From Acidobacteriota bacterium (GTDB lineage Bacteria; Acidobacteriota; UBA6911; RPQK01; JACQSY01), in contig JACQSY010000023.1 in NCBI GenBank assembly GCA_016211085.1, positions 1-33,087 on the forward strand: a stretch of DNA of 33,087 nucleotides, written 5' to 3'. The first letter of the stretch is position 1; the number at the start of each line of letters is the position of its first letter. A model generated the notes under the pieces. That model saw only the letters and a program-made list of their open reading frames with translations, searched no databases and had not been told where the DNA came from. This document shows, in pieces, positions 31,835 to 33,087 of this stretch. The position numbers were made by a program, and so were the translations under genes.

Positions 31835-32836
31835 TTAATTCAGGGCTTGAATAATCGATTCCGTCAACTGCGTGGTGGTGGAACTGCCGCCGACATCCGG
31901 TGTTAAATTCTCACGGCACAATGCCACGCGCCTGACGGCCGCTCTAATGCGATCTGCTACTGAATCCAGGCCCAAATAACGAAGCATTAATAATCCGCTG
32001 AAAATCACGGCCAGCGGGTTGGCAATGTTTTTTCCTGCAATGTCGGGAGCACTGCCGTGGACGGCTTCAAAGACCGCGCAGTTATCGCCGAAGTTCGCAC
32101 CGGGCACCAACCCCAGGCCTCCAACCAGGCCCGCACATAAATCAGAAATGATGTCCCCGTAGAGATTGGTGAGCACCAGGATGTCAAACTGCTTGGGATT
32201 TAACACCAACTGCATGGCCAGGTTATCCACGATGATTTCCTGGTACTGCACCGTAGAAAATTCCTGAGCCACATGACGGCACGCTTCCAAAAAAAGACCG
32301 TCGCTGATCTTCATGATGTTGGCCTTGTGAACCGCTGTCACCTTCTTCCGCTGCCGGCGCACTGCATACTCAAAAGCAAAACGAGCGATCCTGCTGGACG
32401 CTGCCTTGGTGATGATTTTGACGCTTTCAGTCACCCCCGGAGCCACCACGTGCTCGACGCCCGAATACAGATCCTCGGTGTTTTCGCGGACCACAATGAG
32501 GTCCACATCGTCGAAGTGTGTTTCCACTCCCGGAAGATTCTTCACCGGTCTGAGATTGGCGTAGAGATCCAGCTTTTTTCGAAGCGCAACGTTGACGCTG
32601 GGAAAACCTGTCCCGACCGCCGTAGTGACGGGCCCCTTAAGACCAACTCCATTACGCTGGATCGATTCCAGCGTGGATTCCGGAAGAGGCGATCCATGCT
32701 TCTCTATAGCGCCGCTTCCTGCAACAGCAGGCTCCCACTCTATTTCTCCTCCGGCAGCATTAATGACGCGTACCGCCGCCCCGGTAACCTCGGGACCAAC
32801 TCCGTCTCCCGCTATCAACGTTACTTTTCTAGCCAT
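31835..32836 (-). CDS. NAD-dependent isocitrate dehydrogenase (isocitrate/isopropylmalate dehydrogenase family)
   Basis: This 333-residue beta-decarboxylating dehydrogenase opens MARKVTLIAGDGVGPEV. The substrate loop GTGFPSVNVALRKKLDLYAN (75-94) has the Ser/Asn/Arg pattern of isocitrate dehydrogenases, and LRP and VRENTEDLYSGVEH follow. Metal-binding aspartates are in NLYGDIISD. The cofactor loop HGSAPDIAGKNIANP (260-274) lacks the Lys-Tyr pair of NADP enzymes, so NAD is likely. It converts isocitrate to 2-oxoglutarate in the TCA cycle; homoisocitrate or isopropylmalate activity is less likely from the substrate loop. ATG 32836 lies one base after the stop of an IS630 transposase on the same strand, leaving no native promoter or ribosome binding site. 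Confidence 0.9.
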   Translation of the reverse strand: MARKVTLIAGDGVGPEVTGAAVRVINAAGGEIEWEPAVAGSGAIEKHGSPLPESTLESIQRNGVGLKGPVTTAVGTGFPSVNVALRKKLDLYANLRPVKNLPGVETHFDDVDLIVVRENTEDLYSGVEHVVAPGVTESVKIITKAASSRIARFAFEYAVRRQRKKVTAVHKANIMKISDGLFLEACRHVAQEFSTVQYQEIIVDNLAMQLVLNPKQFDILVLTNLYGDIISDLCAGLVGGLGLVPGANFGDNCAVFEAVHGSAPDIAGKNIANPLAVIFSGLLMLRYLGLDSVADRIRAAVRRVALCRENLTPDVGGSSTTTQLTESIIQALN

Positions 32837-32837
32837 G

Positions 32838-33087
32838 CTAGTGTAGTGCGTCTAACGCTTCTTTACATTTGGCAAATTTGTTCATGATGCGCTCGACCGA
32901 AGCCGTCCAGACAAAGATATGGGGGTTCTGGTGATTATTGTCGATATAGTCGAAGATGGCCTCGATTAGAGCGGGCACGTTGCGAAAGCTGCCGCGGCGA
33001 ATCCGCTTCTGGGTGAGATGAGCAAACCAGCGCTCGACAAGATTAACCCAAGAACTGGACGTCGGAGTGAAGTGCAGGTGGAAGCGC
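32838..33087 (-). CDS. IS630-family transposase, C-terminal part (runs off the window)
   Basis: On the minus strand from 33086 the frame reads RFHLHFTPTSSSWVNLVERW, then FAHLTQKRIRRGSFRNV, and near the end FVWTASVERIMNKFAK, with TAG at 32840-32838. This is the C-terminal catalytic part of IS630 DDE transposases: 'HFTPTSSSWLN..ERWF' holds the final catalytic Glu and 'WTA...I..K' is the usual tail. The upstream two-thirds of the gene lies outside the window. The stop codon falls inside the terminal TAGTGTAGTG sequence. At the point of insertion it directly abuts the isocitrate dehydrogenase start codon. Confidence 0.9.
   Translation of the reverse strand, partial: RFHLHFTPTSSSWVNLVERWFAHLTQKRIRRGSFRNVPALIEAIFDYIDNNHQNPHIFVWTASVERIMNKFAKCKEALDALH
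32838..33087 (-). mobile_element. 3' end of an IS630-family insertion sequence (partial)
   Basis: The inner boundary reads TAGTGTAGTG on the plus strand from 32839, the same ten bases that bound the IS630 start at the left edge of the window. The element has the same orientation as the left one. Transposase coding sequence runs to the very end of the element. Confidence 0.7.

Noticed and set aside
1..33087. CRISPR array, prophage or defence island
   Set aside because: No regularly spaced repeats, cas, phage structural or restriction genes are visible; the repeats present are palindromic intergenic units at irregular sites.

Overview
The window looks like a chromosomal segment of a Gram-negative, probably Acidobacteriota, bacterium. 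The outer-membrane LPS translocon gene lptD, a TolC-type efflux operon, a bacterial M2 (ACE-like) peptidase, a large FtsX-type permease with its ATPase, and a lepA-hemW pair with a 1-nt overlap together suggest this. The phylum is inference from gene content; no rRNA or other phylogenetic marker was compared.

Layout. Both ends are IS630-family sequence on the minus strand: the first 21 codons of a transposase at 1-63, and the last ~83 codons of one at 32838-33087. Both meet the interior with the same terminal sequence, TAGTGTAGTG. Inside the left element lies a gene graveyard (123-1032): a hicA toxin remnant, an antitoxin-like fragment and two decayed unknown genes. Next comes a large fused molybdenum hydroxylase (998-4387, minus). 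A plus-strand block follows: a lipoprotein of unknown function, a 972-aa FtsX-type permease, its LolD-like ATPase and an M2 metallopeptidase. A minus-strand block holds hemW, lepA and a stand-alone AAA+ ATPase. A plus-strand Cache sensor (16998-18092) is cut short by a small TA-flanked inverted-repeat element. A minus-strand operon (TolC-type protein, membrane fusion protein, RND pump, YgaP-like membrane protein) follows; its fusion protein has an amber stop and its pump three frameshifts. Then come a hybrid histidine kinase, tRNA-Glu(CTC), a small unknown protein and an AhpD-like protein (all minus), lptD-folK-lepB (plus), and an NAD-type isocitrate dehydrogenase (minus) whose start codon lies one base from the right-hand IS630 transposase stop.

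How it works together. lptD, folK and lepB, together with lepA, hemW and tRNA-Glu, are housekeeping. The lipoprotein-permease-ATPase trio looks like one envelope export or lipoprotein-handling operon with an unassigned substrate. The efflux operon appears broken in the sequence as given. A GC-rich palindromic intergenic repeat family occurs at three separate places (10.2-10.5, 15.5-15.7 and 31.6-31.8 kb).

Most novel leads: the IS630 bracketing and its effect on idh; the mini-element that supplies the sensor's stop codon; the dispersed palindromic repeat; the Mo-FAD fusion with no visible [2Fe-2S] partner; and the lipoprotein/permease operon. I saw no CRISPR array, phage block or obvious defence system.
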